The notes under the pieces are model-generated. The model was not told the origin of the DNA, searched no databases, and was given only the letters and a program-made list of their open reading frames with translations. The position numbers and the translations under genes are program-made. DNA of 64,000 nucleotides, taken from Prevotella sp. Lineage in GTDB: Bacteria; Bacteroidota; Bacteroidia; Bacteroidales; Bacteroidaceae. The DNA is taken from NCBI GenBank assembly GCA_024688365.1, contig JAILEG010000046.1, positions 31,618 through 95,617 on the forward strand. Direction: 5' to 3'. Positions 38,201 through 46,540 of this stretch are shown here, one piece after another. Every line of letters begins with the position of its first letter. Positions within the stretch are counted from its first letter, which is position 1.

Positions 38201-39236
38201 ACTGACGGGAAAAGCCTGGAATGTTGTCTGCCTCGATGAAGCACATACCATCAAGAACTCCAACACGAAGATGTCAAAGGCTGCCATGCAGCTGAGAGCC
38301 CAAAGAAAAGTCATCCTGACGGGTACTCCCATACAGAACCACCTTGCCGAACTGTGGAACCTCTTCCAGTTCATCAACCCTGGACTGCTGGGAAGTGCCG
38401 AGCAGTTCAGAAAGAAGTTCGTCCTGCCCATTGAGGGCGAGCATGACAAGGATAGGCAAAGCCAGCTCCGCCGTCTCATCTCCCCCTTCCTCCTACGCCG
38501 CACGAAGAGTGAGGTGATAGAAGAGCTGCCTGAGAAGAACGAGATACACCTGCCCATAGAGCTGTCATCAGACGAAATGACCTTGTATGAGATAAACCGC
38601 CGCAAGGCAGAGGCAACAGTACGGGCTGACAGACAGCTCAAGGTAAGCACACTTGCTGAGATTACCCGTCTGCGGCAGATGGCATGCAGCTGCTCGCTGG
38701 TAGACAAGAAATGGAAAGTGCCCAGCAGCAAGTCACTGGCCTTCATCGACCTGGCAGAGAATCTGAACGACAGCGGAAACCGTGCGCTCGTTTTCAGCCA
38801 GTTCACGAGTTTTCTCGATGAGATTCGCAAGGCTATGGACAAGGCTGGCCTGCCCTACCTATACCTTGACGGCAGCACACCGATGGCAAAGCGTGAGCAA
38901 CTGGTCAGAGATTTCCAGACGGGCAAGTGCCCCTTCTTCCTCATCAGCCTGAAAGCTGGAGGATTGGGACTGAACCTGACGGGGGCCAACTATGTCATTC
39001 ACCTTGACCCGTGGTGGAACCCTGCAATTGAGCAGCAAGCCACTGACCGTGCCTACCGTATCGGACAGCAGCAGGACGTTACCGTCTATCACCTCATCAG
39101 CCAACATACCATCGAGGAGAAAATCCTACGTCTGCACAAGAACAAGCGTGGTCTTGCCGACTCGCTCCTTGAGGGTTCGGACATGGCTCATGCCATCACA
39201 CAGGAGGAGATGCTCGAGCTGTTACAAGACAATTGA
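35223..39236 (+). CDS. SNF2-family helicase with a large unknown N-terminal region
   Basis: 1337 residues. The C-terminal 460 hold a complete SNF2/Rad54-like motor: LRDYQEEGFEWM, DDMGLGKTLQT (Walker A, about 905-915), LDEAHTIKN, LTGTPIQNHLAELW, then helicase C LDGSTPMAKREQLV and QATDRAYRIGQQQDVTVYHL. The first 870 residues are mostly helical with no zinc finger (SWIM) motif that I can see. Such motors move proteins along or off double-stranded DNA. It is a single gene between recA and relA. Partner methylase or nuclease genes of a defence system are absent, so a housekeeping chromatin or repair role is as likely as defence. Confidence 0.88.
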   Translation: MIDFSTLPTSEQTLIMVMAYFSGEYFQRKTFLRAVERHIEQDVFTMTFNRLVKRGVITESRYHYRGDKEYTLEDGMVIPAIHELFQAQNDRLLQNTRRAWRQITRNEYPNIAVRQIITLTHPQEREALASRYFLPDSMIYYKFADLLPDKNFKEVFEQMEDSTLLSCANHGLRKVICNDEPVDWKYLKDLLIDSRQKQRKTISKRELSSIFAFYYYLASGEICIDLSVSPVNPFTLQIAAINALYKGDYPLAYKLYTKAMTANNKLSPEKGIFVNPISNYYFVLTMLLTRTETALKKITSLMKKKGASQAPNYFLLKPLETYFCDKTEADISKSGFKSFLNKDEHAAAQWLTWMVWHKFGNIPEDAKPPVRPPHSAFLRHELETASTQERLAEYFKGPSLFSRIEVKSIWQLRLEEIIASNQQAESTVRDKENQQTQLIYLLRYDNIVPILKKRLKNGNWSVGKESSIRELRSLKEDCMDDIDKNLAISLTPWDYDIYISQYIPMLAGCNHVYTGSTYDLQPVNVHEEKPFLIIDKSKKGTFNVSSNIANILDKDDVAYYRKNSDTDYSVFHPSPFELKVYDEILSQKTYPAEAEPLLIKLIATIGEKTEIHSNMVAERDNLQRVDVPPRITLRIVPTNGNLFHTTASVRVTDSLAFVPTRGNVTTVAELDGKQVQLVRNYKEEKKNMKKISEALMEADFLEESEEWIPDSITDALSLPIQTMLPLMQWCKENEDVCCMEWAEGSKLSYHPAISSRSANIAIKPKNGWFEVEGNVEISDGQILSLQKLLEAMHQSGRQKFIRIGENEYITLSTQLSRILKRLDTVTSESRSHLQMAPAAISLLGEMLDDETLNIQHGAAVSELRHRIEESSKRSPSVPAMLQAQLRDYQEEGFEWMSKVTAWGAGVCLADDMGLGKTLQTITLLLEQCNEGPSLVVAPASVVPNWRNELRRFSPTLNIIQLNLCEDRQHAINEAGAGDIVLITYALLNIHQKELTGKAWNVVCLDEAHTIKNSNTKMSKAAMQLRAQRKVILTGTPIQNHLAELWNLFQFINPGLLGSAEQFRKKFVLPIEGEHDKDRQSQLRRLISPFLLRRTKSEVIEELPEKNEIHLPIELSSDEMTLYEINRRKAEATVRADRQLKVSTLAEITRLRQMACSCSLVDKKWKVPSSKSLAFIDLAENLNDSGNRALVFSQFTSFLDEIRKAMDKAGLPYLYLDGSTPMAKREQLVRDFQTGKCPFFLISLKAGGLGLNLTGANYVIHLDPWWNPAIEQQATDRAYRIGQQQDVTVYHLISQHTIEEKILRLHKNKRGLADSLLEGSDMAHAITQEEMLELLQDN

Positions 39237-39320
39237 CAAGTACACATGTAAATAGAAAACATACTAAACCCATTACCTGATTACAGTGAAGTAATTGGCT
39301 TGGAGCTATACTGCTTCAGA

Positions 39321-39386
39321 CAAGTACTTCACGTAAAGTACTTGAGTATTGCAGCTGAAGTAGTCGGATACTTCTCGATAAGTACT
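39321..39386. repeat. 22-bp-period array D (three clear units)
   Basis: Units start at 39321, 39343 and 39365, exactly 22 bp apart. The first contains the near-palindrome AAGTACTTCACGTAAAGTACT-type core split around CACGT; the second AGTATTGCAGCTGAAGTA; the third ATACTTCTCGATAAGTACT. The same three unit types occur in array E in another order. It lies between the convergent SNF2 and relA genes. Confidence 0.8.
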
Positions 39387-39577
39387 GCCGTAATGGGACA
39401 CTGATTGGCACAGAACCTCTCGGAAAGTCCTGGGATTGCAAGGCGCAATCCGCATGCTTACTGGCATGCTGCCGTTCCCATTCCTCGCATCAGAAGGAGG
39501 AGAGGAAACGGACAGAAAAAACGAAAGAACAGGGCAGACAACAAGAAAGGAACTGCCGTTGTGGCTGGCCATGCACG

Positions 39578-41893
39578 CTAAAGGATTTCCTTGACTTCCT
39601 GCATGCCTTTCACCTTCTTCAGACTGCCGAGGATGACCTTGACATCCGCCCGGTCATGCACACGCAGCTCAATGGACCCCTCAAAGATGCCGTTGTCACT
39701 GGAGATGGTTATCTTGTGGATATTCACACCTAACTGGTCGGAAATGACATCGGCAATATCATGGAGCATGCCACGGCGGTCAATCCCCCCTATCTCTATC
39801 GTCGCATCAAAGAAGAGGCGGCGGTGCATATCCCACTTGGCATCCAGGATGCGCGTTCCGTAACTTGCCTTCAGCTTGGAGGCAACAGGACAGGAACGCT
39901 TGTGAATCTCTATGTGGTTCTTGTTGTCAATATATCCTAAGACATCATCACCAGGAATGGGATGACAGCAATGCGGGAAGAGGTAACGGTGTATGTTGTC
40001 CTCATTGATGAATATAGGCTTTTTCTTGTTCAGGTCCTTGGTGACAACTATCAGCCCCGCGGCTGATGCCGACTCGTCATGCTCCATAGTCTCCGCCACC
40101 TTCTTGCCATTCTTCTTCAGGAACGGCACATAGCGGCGCCAGCCACTTACAACGGCTGTCACCTCCGACTTCTTCTTGCCCTGCAGCTCATCAAGGTCAG
40201 TGTCACCAAGAATGACGCTCTTGTCGCCGACAGCAAGGAAAAGGCTCTCATGCTTCTGGAGGTCATGCAGCTCACAGAGCCTGTCGAGAACCGATGTGGT
40301 CATTTCCAGGTCATTCGCCCTCAGCCATTTGCCCAGCAGATCCTCGCCAGCCTTCTGCACCTCACGGTTCTCACGGCGCAGGATAGCCTGTATCTTGCCC
40401 TTGGCCTTGGCCGTTGAGACGAAGCTGATCCATGATGGGTCAACATGCTGCGACTTGGATGTGAGAATCTCAACCTGGTCACCACTCTGCAGCTTGTGGC
40501 TCAATGGCACCAGCTTGTGGTTGACCTTGGCGCCAATACAGTGGCTTCCGAGGAATGTATGAATCTGGAACGCAAAGTCAAGGGCCGTACATCCCGCCGG
40601 CATCGTCTTTATCTCGCCCTTCGGAGTGAAGACAAATATCTCGGAGGCAAAGAGATTCAGCTTGATGGCATCAAGGAAATCCATCGCATCCGGCTGCGGA
40701 TCGTCAAGAATCTCCTTGATAGTGCTGAGCCACTCATTGAGTTCGCCCTCGTCCTCAGTAATCTCACCGCCCTCCTTATACTTCCAGTGGGCGGCAAATC
40801 CCTGCTCGGCAATCTCGTTCATACGGTCGGAACGTATCTGGACCTCTATCCATCTGCCCTTGGCCGACATAAGCGTCACATGCAGAGCCTGGTAGCCGTT
40901 CGCCTTGGGATGGTTCACCCAGTCACGCAGACGGTCAGGATGGCTCTTGTAAATCTTGCTGATGGCAACGTAAATCTGGAAGCAATTGTTTATTTCCTCC
41001 TCTCTGCTCTTGGGAGTGTAGATGATGCGGACGGCAAGAATATCATAGATTTCCTCAAATGTCACGTGCTTGTTCTGCATCTTATTCCAAATGGAATAGG
41101 GACTTTTCACACGTGCCTTGAGCTCATACTGGAAGCCCATCTTGTCGAGTTCTTTACGGATGGGGGCAGTGAACTGCTCAAAAAGCGTGTCACGCTGCTC
41201 CTGCGTGGAGGCTAACTTCCTCTCTATTGAGGCATAGGCATCAGGATGCTCATACCGGAAGCTAAGGTCTTCCAGCTCAGTCTTGACCTTATTCAGCCCA
41301 AGCCGGTTGGCAAGCGGCGCATAGATGTAGAGCGTCTCACCCGCGATCTTATACTGTTTGTTGGCTGGCTGTGAGGCCAGTGTGCGCATGTTATGCAGCC
41401 GATCGCATATCTTGATGAGGATGACGCGGATGTCATCACTCATGGTAAGCAGCAATTTCTTGAAGTTCTCAGCTTGGGCAGAGGCCTGCTCACCGAAGAT
41501 ACCGCCGGAGATTTTCGTCAGCCCGTCCACAATCTGGGCAATCTTCTGACCAAAGATATTCTCCATGTCCTCCACAGTATAGTCGGTATCTTCCACCACA
41601 TCATGCAGCAGGGCCGCACAGATGCTCGTTGAGCCGAGTCCTATCTCCTCGCAGGCTATCTGTGCCACGGCGATAGGGTGCATGATATAAGGCTCACCCG
41701 ACAGCCTGCGGACACCCTTGTGTGCCTGCCGCGCGAAGTTGAACGCCTTGGTGATGATGTCTACCTTCTTGCGGTGACGCGAGGCGAGATAAGTGTCTAA
41801 AAGGTGCTGGAACGCATCGTCCACCATCTTCTCATACTCAGCTTCCTTAGCTTCGTTTCTTTCCTTGTCTTTCTCCATATTGCGTTCGCTCAT
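39578..41893 (-). CDS. relA: RelA/SpoT-type (p)ppGpp synthetase/hydrolase
   Basis: 771 residues. HD hydrolase domain with intact RLSGEPYIMHPIAVA and LLHDVVEDTDYT, synthetase domain with VKSPYSIWNKM, YQALHVTL and VEVQIRS-like WIEVQIRSDRMNEIAEQGFAAHW, then TGS (VFTPKGEIKTMPAGCTALDFAF), a conserved zinc/helical region with HCCHPIPGDD and a C-terminal ACT domain. Both activities look intact, as expected for the single long RSH of this phylum. Last gene of the parA-parB-DUF5683-mltD-relA run on the minus strand. The start may be the ATG at 41893 or 41878. Confidence 0.95.
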   Translation of the reverse strand: MSERNMEKDKERNEAKEAEYEKMVDDAFQHLLDTYLASRHRKKVDIITKAFNFARQAHKGVRRLSGEPYIMHPIAVAQIACEEIGLGSTSICAALLHDVVEDTDYTVEDMENIFGQKIAQIVDGLTKISGGIFGEQASAQAENFKKLLLTMSDDIRVILIKICDRLHNMRTLASQPANKQYKIAGETLYIYAPLANRLGLNKVKTELEDLSFRYEHPDAYASIERKLASTQEQRDTLFEQFTAPIRKELDKMGFQYELKARVKSPYSIWNKMQNKHVTFEEIYDILAVRIIYTPKSREEEINNCFQIYVAISKIYKSHPDRLRDWVNHPKANGYQALHVTLMSAKGRWIEVQIRSDRMNEIAEQGFAAHWKYKEGGEITEDEGELNEWLSTIKEILDDPQPDAMDFLDAIKLNLFASEIFVFTPKGEIKTMPAGCTALDFAFQIHTFLGSHCIGAKVNHKLVPLSHKLQSGDQVEILTSKSQHVDPSWISFVSTAKAKGKIQAILRRENREVQKAGEDLLGKWLRANDLEMTTSVLDRLCELHDLQKHESLFLAVGDKSVILGDTDLDELQGKKKSEVTAVVSGWRRYVPFLKKNGKKVAETMEHDESASAAGLIVVTKDLNKKKPIFINEDNIHRYLFPHCCHPIPGDDVLGYIDNKNHIEIHKRSCPVASKLKASYGTRILDAKWDMHRRLFFDATIEIGGIDRRGMLHDIADVISDQLGVNIHKITISSDNGIFEGSIELRVHDRADVKVILGSLKKVKGMQEVKEIL

Positions 41894-41919
41894 AAAATAG
41901 TAAGGTGTAATAAAATAGG

Positions 41920-43092
41920 TCAGTGTACCATGATGTCCCGCCCCTGCGGGTTGTTCAGCCGTTGGGAGGTCAGTTCCGCGTCAGCGACGTTCATGTATGT
42001 TCCCTCACGCGGTGCCGTCTCCTGATAGATCAGTTGCCTATAGTGCCTGAAGCGTTCCACCATCTCTGCCGGAAGGCGCAGCTTTCCAGCCCCATTAGCC
42101 GACGTGGCCTTCACGATTCCCTGCCGATACTGCGGATTGAGTATCTTCAGGTCAGCCACATCCATGCCCAGTACATCAGCGACCTTTGCCAGCGTGAGGT
42201 CTTTTTCCACAATGACCGTGTCACAGCTATGGGGCAGACCTGTTGACAGAGGGGCTATGCCATAGTCGCCATAATAGTTCATCACATAATTGACGGCTAT
42301 GAATGCCGGCACATATCCCCGCGTCTCCTTGGGAAGGTACTGATAGACGGCCCAGAAATCATCGCCTCCACCAGCCTTGCTGATGGCATTGCTGACACGG
42401 GTGGGACCACAGTTATAGGCAGCCAGGGCTAACGTCCAGTCGCCAAACTGGCGATAAAGGTCGCTCAGCATACGTGCCGCAGCGTATGATGACTTCTCGG
42501 GGTCACGCCGCTCATCAATGTAGCTGTCAATGCGGAGGTCATATCGCTTGCCCGTCGAGGCCATGAACTGCCACAGGCCTGCCGCACCGACACGGGACGT
42601 AGCATTAGGATTCAGCCCCGACTCAATGACCGGCAGATACTTCAGCTCCAACGGCAGACCGTAGGAGCGCAGTGCCTCCTCGAAGAAGCGGTCATAGTAT
42701 TGCGCCCTGCCCAGCAGATAACTGGTCGACTGCCGGCCGGCCTTGGTGTAACGGTCAATGTACTTCTTCACCTCCTCATTGCAGGTAAGCATCATGGCTC
42801 CCGAGAGGTTGCGTATCTTCCGGTCAATGGCTTCCATGCCATTCTCCGCCTCTGAGGCAGGATAGGGCTCATGCCGCATATCAGCCCCATAGGATCTGCC
42901 GATGCCCTTTCCGTAAAACTTGTCATCCGAGTAGTCTATCGCTGCATAACCAAGTTCTGCCTCATCAGTCTCAGGTATCATCACGTCAACAGTACCACCG
43001 TTATTATCCATGACTGTCAGCCGCTGCGCCTGCGCCCCGGAGGCACAGCCCAGCCCAATCATGACGGAAAAGATATATCTCTTATACTTCAT
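41920..43092 (-). CDS. mltD: Membrane-bound lytic transglycosylase with LysM (MltD-like)
   Basis: 390 residues with a signal peptide ending AQAQ. The SLT lysozyme-like domain spans about 140-300, with the catalytic Glu in PVIESGLNPNATS and the motifs GAAGLWQFM and ALAAYNCGPTRVSNAI. A C-terminal LysM follows (CDTVIVEKDLTLAKVADVLGM). It cleaves peptidoglycan glycan strands to anhydro products. No lipobox, so it may be periplasmic. Fourth gene of the operon, 26 bp before relA. Confidence 0.9.
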   Translation of the reverse strand: MKYKRYIFSVMIGLGCASGAQAQRLTVMDNNGGTVDVMIPETDEAELGYAAIDYSDDKFYGKGIGRSYGADMRHEPYPASEAENGMEAIDRKIRNLSGAMMLTCNEEVKKYIDRYTKAGRQSTSYLLGRAQYYDRFFEEALRSYGLPLELKYLPVIESGLNPNATSRVGAAGLWQFMASTGKRYDLRIDSYIDERRDPEKSSYAAARMLSDLYRQFGDWTLALAAYNCGPTRVSNAISKAGGGDDFWAVYQYLPKETRGYVPAFIAVNYVMNYYGDYGIAPLSTGLPHSCDTVIVEKDLTLAKVADVLGMDVADLKILNPQYRQGIVKATSANGAGKLRLPAEMVERFRHYRQLIYQETAPREGTYMNVADAELTSQRLNNPQGRDIMVH

Positions 43093-43128
43093 TCAATCTT
43101 GTTATATGGCGCAATCAGTGCGCAGCTG

Positions 43129-43911
43129 TCAGAAAGTCAGACTGCATCCGATACCAACCGCCGATGAGCGGAACGGATTATTGGATGTAGAGAGACTCTT
43201 ATCAGGAATGACCGTAGGTGCTATGTGCAGCGAAAGGTCATCCGAAATATCGAAGTCGGACAGTGAGGCATCCACATAGGCATCAATCACCGAGAGGGCA
43301 TAGACAGCCACCGTAGCGAAGACGCTTAGGTCACGCCAGCGGCGGTATCGGTCCTTACGCTTCTTGAAGACGGTCTTATACCGTTCCATGTTCTCCGGTG
43401 TTATGGTCGTTCCAAGGTGCAGGAAGCTGTTGTAGCTCTGTGTTGAAGGGTCTTCATCCATGATATCCATGTAAGCCTGAGCATAGTCATGGTACATCTG
43501 GTTGTTCCAAGTCATGGCATAGATACAGCCTACGAACCCTCCGTAGAAGATAGGTAGCTTCCAGTATTTGCGGTTGTAGACCTGCCCTGCACCAGGCAAC
43601 ACAATGGCAAGCCAAAGGGCACGCTTCGGATCAGGGCGCCACTTTGCCCAGTCACGCCCTTTCTTTCTCATCCCGATGCTGTCCTTCCGCACCACGCTGA
43701 CGAGCCTCTCCTCATCATCAGGGGTCAGCAGTGTGCCGTCCTCAACGTATTTATCCTGTGAACCCGGCACCTCGACGACGGCAGAGTCACCTGGATAAAT
43801 TACCTTAATGGTATCATCAGGCAAGCTCTGTGCCCGCACCCCCAGCACTCCGGCAAGCATTCCTGCCATCAACAGCCATCTGCCGCCTATCATGTTCAAT
43901 GTCTTCACCAC
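43129..43911 (-). CDS. DUF5683 membrane protein
   Basis: 260 residues with a signal peptide (ending VRAQ). The DUF5683 core begins WRPDPKRALWLAIVLPGAGQVYNRKYWKLPIFYGG, with two or three membrane segments (near 97-115, 120-137, 205-222). It sits between parB and mltD, an order conserved in Bacteroidales. Function unknown; the context suggests a link between the envelope and chromosome segregation, which is inference only. Confidence 0.82.
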   Translation of the reverse strand: MVKTLNMIGGRWLLMAGMLAGVLGVRAQSLPDDTIKVIYPGDSAVVEVPGSQDKYVEDGTLLTPDDEERLVSVVRKDSIGMRKKGRDWAKWRPDPKRALWLAIVLPGAGQVYNRKYWKLPIFYGGFVGCIYAMTWNNQMYHDYAQAYMDIMDEDPSTQSYNSFLHLGTTITPENMERYKTVFKKRKDRYRRWRDLSVFATVAVYALSVIDAYVDASLSDFDISDDLSLHIAPTVIPDKSLSTSNNPFRSSAVGIGCSLTF

Positions 43912-43957
43912 CCGTTATCTTGTGTTTATCAAATATTATATCAGCCTCGGGCAAGCC

Positions 43958-44863
43958 TTACTTCATCTTGTCCATCACCTCCATGATGTGTTCCAGTTCC
44001 TCTTCCGAAGCAAACGGAATACTGATCTTGCCTTTCCCGCTTGCGTTAAAGGTCATCTGCACCTTCGTGTCAAAGAAGGAGGAGAGACGCTGCTTGAGAA
44101 TATTGAACTCCTCAGGAAGGCGCGTACGGGCAGCAATCTTCTTCTTTGCTGTCTGAATGTCCTCACCACTGTTGAGCTGCTGGCAGAGTTCCTCCACCTT
44201 GCGGACACTGTAACCGTTCTTCTGAATCTCACGGAAGAGCTTGAGCTGCATCGAGGGGCTGTCAAGCGAAAGCAGCGCACGGGCATGCCCCATGTCAATC
44301 TCCTTCTTCTGCAAGGCCATCTGCACCTGCGCCGGCAGCTTGAGCAGGCGGAGGTAATTGGCAATGGCGGCACGGCTCTTTCCCACCCGCTCGGCCACTC
44401 GTTCCTGCGTCATACCGCTCTTCTCCAGCAGATGCTCATAGGCAAGGGCTATTTCAATGGCATTCAGGTCCTCACGCTGTATGTTCTCCACCAAGGCCAG
44501 CTCCATCACGTTCTCATCCTTGATGGTGCGGATGTAAGCCGGGATGGCCGTCAGACCAGCCAGCTGGCTGGCACGCCAACGACGCTCTCCGGCAATGATC
44601 TGGAACTTCTCGTCATCGATCTGCCGCAAGGTGATAGGCTGGACAAGCCCCAGCTCACGGATACTGTTCGCCAGCTCTTCCAGGGCGATGGGGTCAAACT
44701 CACGCCGGGGCTGGTTGGGGTTCGCCTCTATTTGATCTATAGCAATCTCATTGATGGTCGAGCTGCCCTGCGTGCTGACCGACTCTGTCGATATCAACGC
44801 ATCAAGACCCCGCCCAAGAGCATTTGTCTTTGCATTCCGGTTATATTTCTTGTGTACTGCCAT
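43958..44863 (-). CDS. parB: Chromosome partition protein ParB
   Basis: 301 residues. N-terminal LGRGLDALI, the CTP-binding/box II motif ERRWRAS with LVENIQREDLNAIE, the helix-turn-helix MTQERVAERVGKSRAAIANYLRLL, and a C-terminal dimerisation region. It loads at parS and slides as a clamp. It overlaps no neighbour; parA lies 8 bp upstream. A parS site (TGTTTCACGTGAAACA-like) was not found by eye in the window. Confidence 0.95.
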   Translation of the reverse strand: MAVHKKYNRNAKTNALGRGLDALISTESVSTQGSSTINEIAIDQIEANPNQPRREFDPIALEELANSIRELGLVQPITLRQIDDEKFQIIAGERRWRASQLAGLTAIPAYIRTIKDENVMELALVENIQREDLNAIEIALAYEHLLEKSGMTQERVAERVGKSRAAIANYLRLLKLPAQVQMALQKKEIDMGHARALLSLDSPSMQLKLFREIQKNGYSVRKVEELCQQLNSGEDIQTAKKKIAARTRLPEEFNILKQRLSSFFDTKVQMTFNASGKGKISIPFASEEELEHIMEVMDKMK

Positions 44864-44871
44864 TCCTGTCT

Positions 44872-45639
44872 TTATTTACTGTTTTTCTCGATTATTTCCT
44901 TTGCCAGGCTCAGATGGTTCTTCGCTCCGGTCGAGTCGGCATCATAAAGGATGACCGGCAATCCGTGGCTCGGGCTCTCAGAGAGCTTGACATTGCGCTG
45001 GATGACCGAGCGGAACACCAGTTCCTGGAAATGCCGCTTCACCTCGTCATATATCTGGCGGGCAAGACGCAGGCGGCTGTCATACATCGTCAGCAGGAAG
45101 CCCTCGATCTCCAGCTTCGGATTCAGCTTGCTCTTGATGATCTTGATGGTGTTGAGCAGCTTGCTGATACCTTCCAGCGCGAAGTACTCACACTGCACGG
45201 GAATGATAACCGAGTCAGCAGCCGTCAGGGCATTGACGGTTATCAGGCCGAGCGAGGGGCTGCAGTCAATCAGGATATAGTCATAGTCAGCACGGATCGG
45301 GGCGAGCAGATTGCTCATCACCTTCTCACGTCCGCTGAGCTTCAGCATCTCGATCTCAGCCCCGACAAGGTCAATGTGGCTCGGGACGATGTCAAGTCCC
45401 TCGATGTCGGTCGTGTAGATTGCGTCATGTATGTCAGCATGGTCAATGATACACTCGTAAAGCGAGCAGTCCACCTCCTTGATGTCAACACCCAAGCCGC
45501 TGGACGCATTCGCCTGCGGGTCAGCGTCAATGACCAGCACGCTCTTCTCCAGTGTCGCCAACGATGCTGCCAGGTTGATGGTGGTAGTCGTCTTTCCTAC
45601 GCCACCTTTTTGGTTGGCAAGTGCGATAATCTTTCCCAT
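44872..45639 (-). CDS. parA: Chromosome partition ATPase ParA/Soj
   Basis: 255 residues. Deviant Walker A KGGVGKTTTTIN starts near residue 10; VLVIDADPQAN and DYILIDCSPSLG are the other nucleotide motifs. The longest ORF extends upstream to 45804 but crosses the promoter of this gene, so the ATG at 45639 is chosen. First gene of the minus-strand operon; divergent from surE. Confidence 0.95.
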   Translation of the reverse strand: MGKIIALANQKGGVGKTTTTINLAASLATLEKSVLVIDADPQANASSGLGVDIKEVDCSLYECIIDHADIHDAIYTTDIEGLDIVPSHIDLVGAEIEMLKLSGREKVMSNLLAPIRADYDYILIDCSPSLGLITVNALTAADSVIIPVQCEYFALEGISKLLNTIKIIKSKLNPKLEIEGFLLTMYDSRLRLARQIYDEVKRHFQELVFRSVIQRNVKLSESPSHGLPVILYDADSTGAKNHLSLAKEIIEKNSK

Positions 45640-45672
45640 TTTTCTATTTGGTCCTATACGTTTATTAGCCCA

Positions 45673-45731
45673 CAAAGATACATATTTTATATGAGATTGA
45701 GGGGCTTTATGAACCTTTTTTCGTACTTTTG
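45673..45731. promoter_or_regulatory. Divergent parA / surE promoters
   Basis: On the minus strand TATCTTTG (45680-45673) serves parA. On the plus strand TACTTTTG (45724-45731) serves surE, with a leader near 15 nt. Confidence 0.6.
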
Positions 45732-45753
45732 CAGCTAAATCAAAGTGAAAATT

Positions 45754-46527
45754 ATGAATTTTAAGAAACCATTGATACTTATCTCCAATGACGACGGATA
45801 CCACTCCAACGGCATCCGCACGCTCGTATCATTCCTGTCCGACTTTGCAGAAGTCATTGTCTGCGCCCCTGAGGCTGCCCGCTCGGGATTCTCCTGCGCC
45901 TTCTCCGTAGTCGACTACCTCAGGCTGAAGAAGCGACACAACATTCCCGGCTGTGAGGTGTGGTCATGCACAGGGACACCTGTCGACTGCGTGAAGCTCG
46001 CCCTCGACCAGCTCCTGCCCGACAGGAAGCCCGACCTCATCATCGGAGGTATCAATCATGGTGACAACTCCTCCGTCAACAACCACTACAGCGGGACTAT
46101 GGGCATAGCCTATGAGGGCTGCATGAAATACATCCCGTCCATAGCCTTCTCAAGCTGCGACTATGATACGGAAGCCGACCTCAGCTATCTGCGTGATTAT
46201 GTAAGGAAAATTACAAAGAAAGTATTGACCGACGGACTGCCAAAAGGCATCTGTCTGAACGTGAATTTCCCCAAGGTTGAGAAGTTCAGCGGGCTGCGTG
46301 TCTGCCGCATGGGATTCGGCAGCTGGACGAATGAAGTCGTTCGTTGTCAGCACCCCCGTGGTTATGACTACTACTGGATGACGGGCGAATACCGCAACGA
46401 TGAGCCCGAAGCCACTGACACTGACCAATGGGCACTCACACACGGCTATATTGCAGTGACCCCAACCAAGATTGATGTCACTGACTTTGAAGTGTTAGAA
46501 AAAATGAAGACCTGGGAAGCTCTCTAA
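45754..46527 (+). CDS. surE: 5'/3'-nucleotidase SurE
   Basis: 257 residues. The SurE opening ILISNDDGYHSNGIRTL holds the metal-binding Asp pair; CAPEAARSGFS, CTGTPVDCVKLAL and GGINHGDNSSVNNHYSGTMGIAYEG complete the active site. It removes phosphate from nucleoside monophosphates. A GTG at 45745 gives three more residues; the ATG is preferred. Operon with lpxB 13 bp downstream, an order conserved in Bacteroidales. Confidence 0.95.
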   Translation: MNFKKPLILISNDDGYHSNGIRTLVSFLSDFAEVIVCAPEAARSGFSCAFSVVDYLRLKKRHNIPGCEVWSCTGTPVDCVKLALDQLLPDRKPDLIIGGINHGDNSSVNNHYSGTMGIAYEGCMKYIPSIAFSSCDYDTEADLSYLRDYVRKITKKVLTDGLPKGICLNVNFPKVEKFSGLRVCRMGFGSWTNEVVRCQHPRGYDYYWMTGEYRNDEPEATDTDQWALTHGYIAVTPTKIDVTDFEVLEKMKTWEAL

Positions 46528-46540
46528 AAACGCTCGGACT

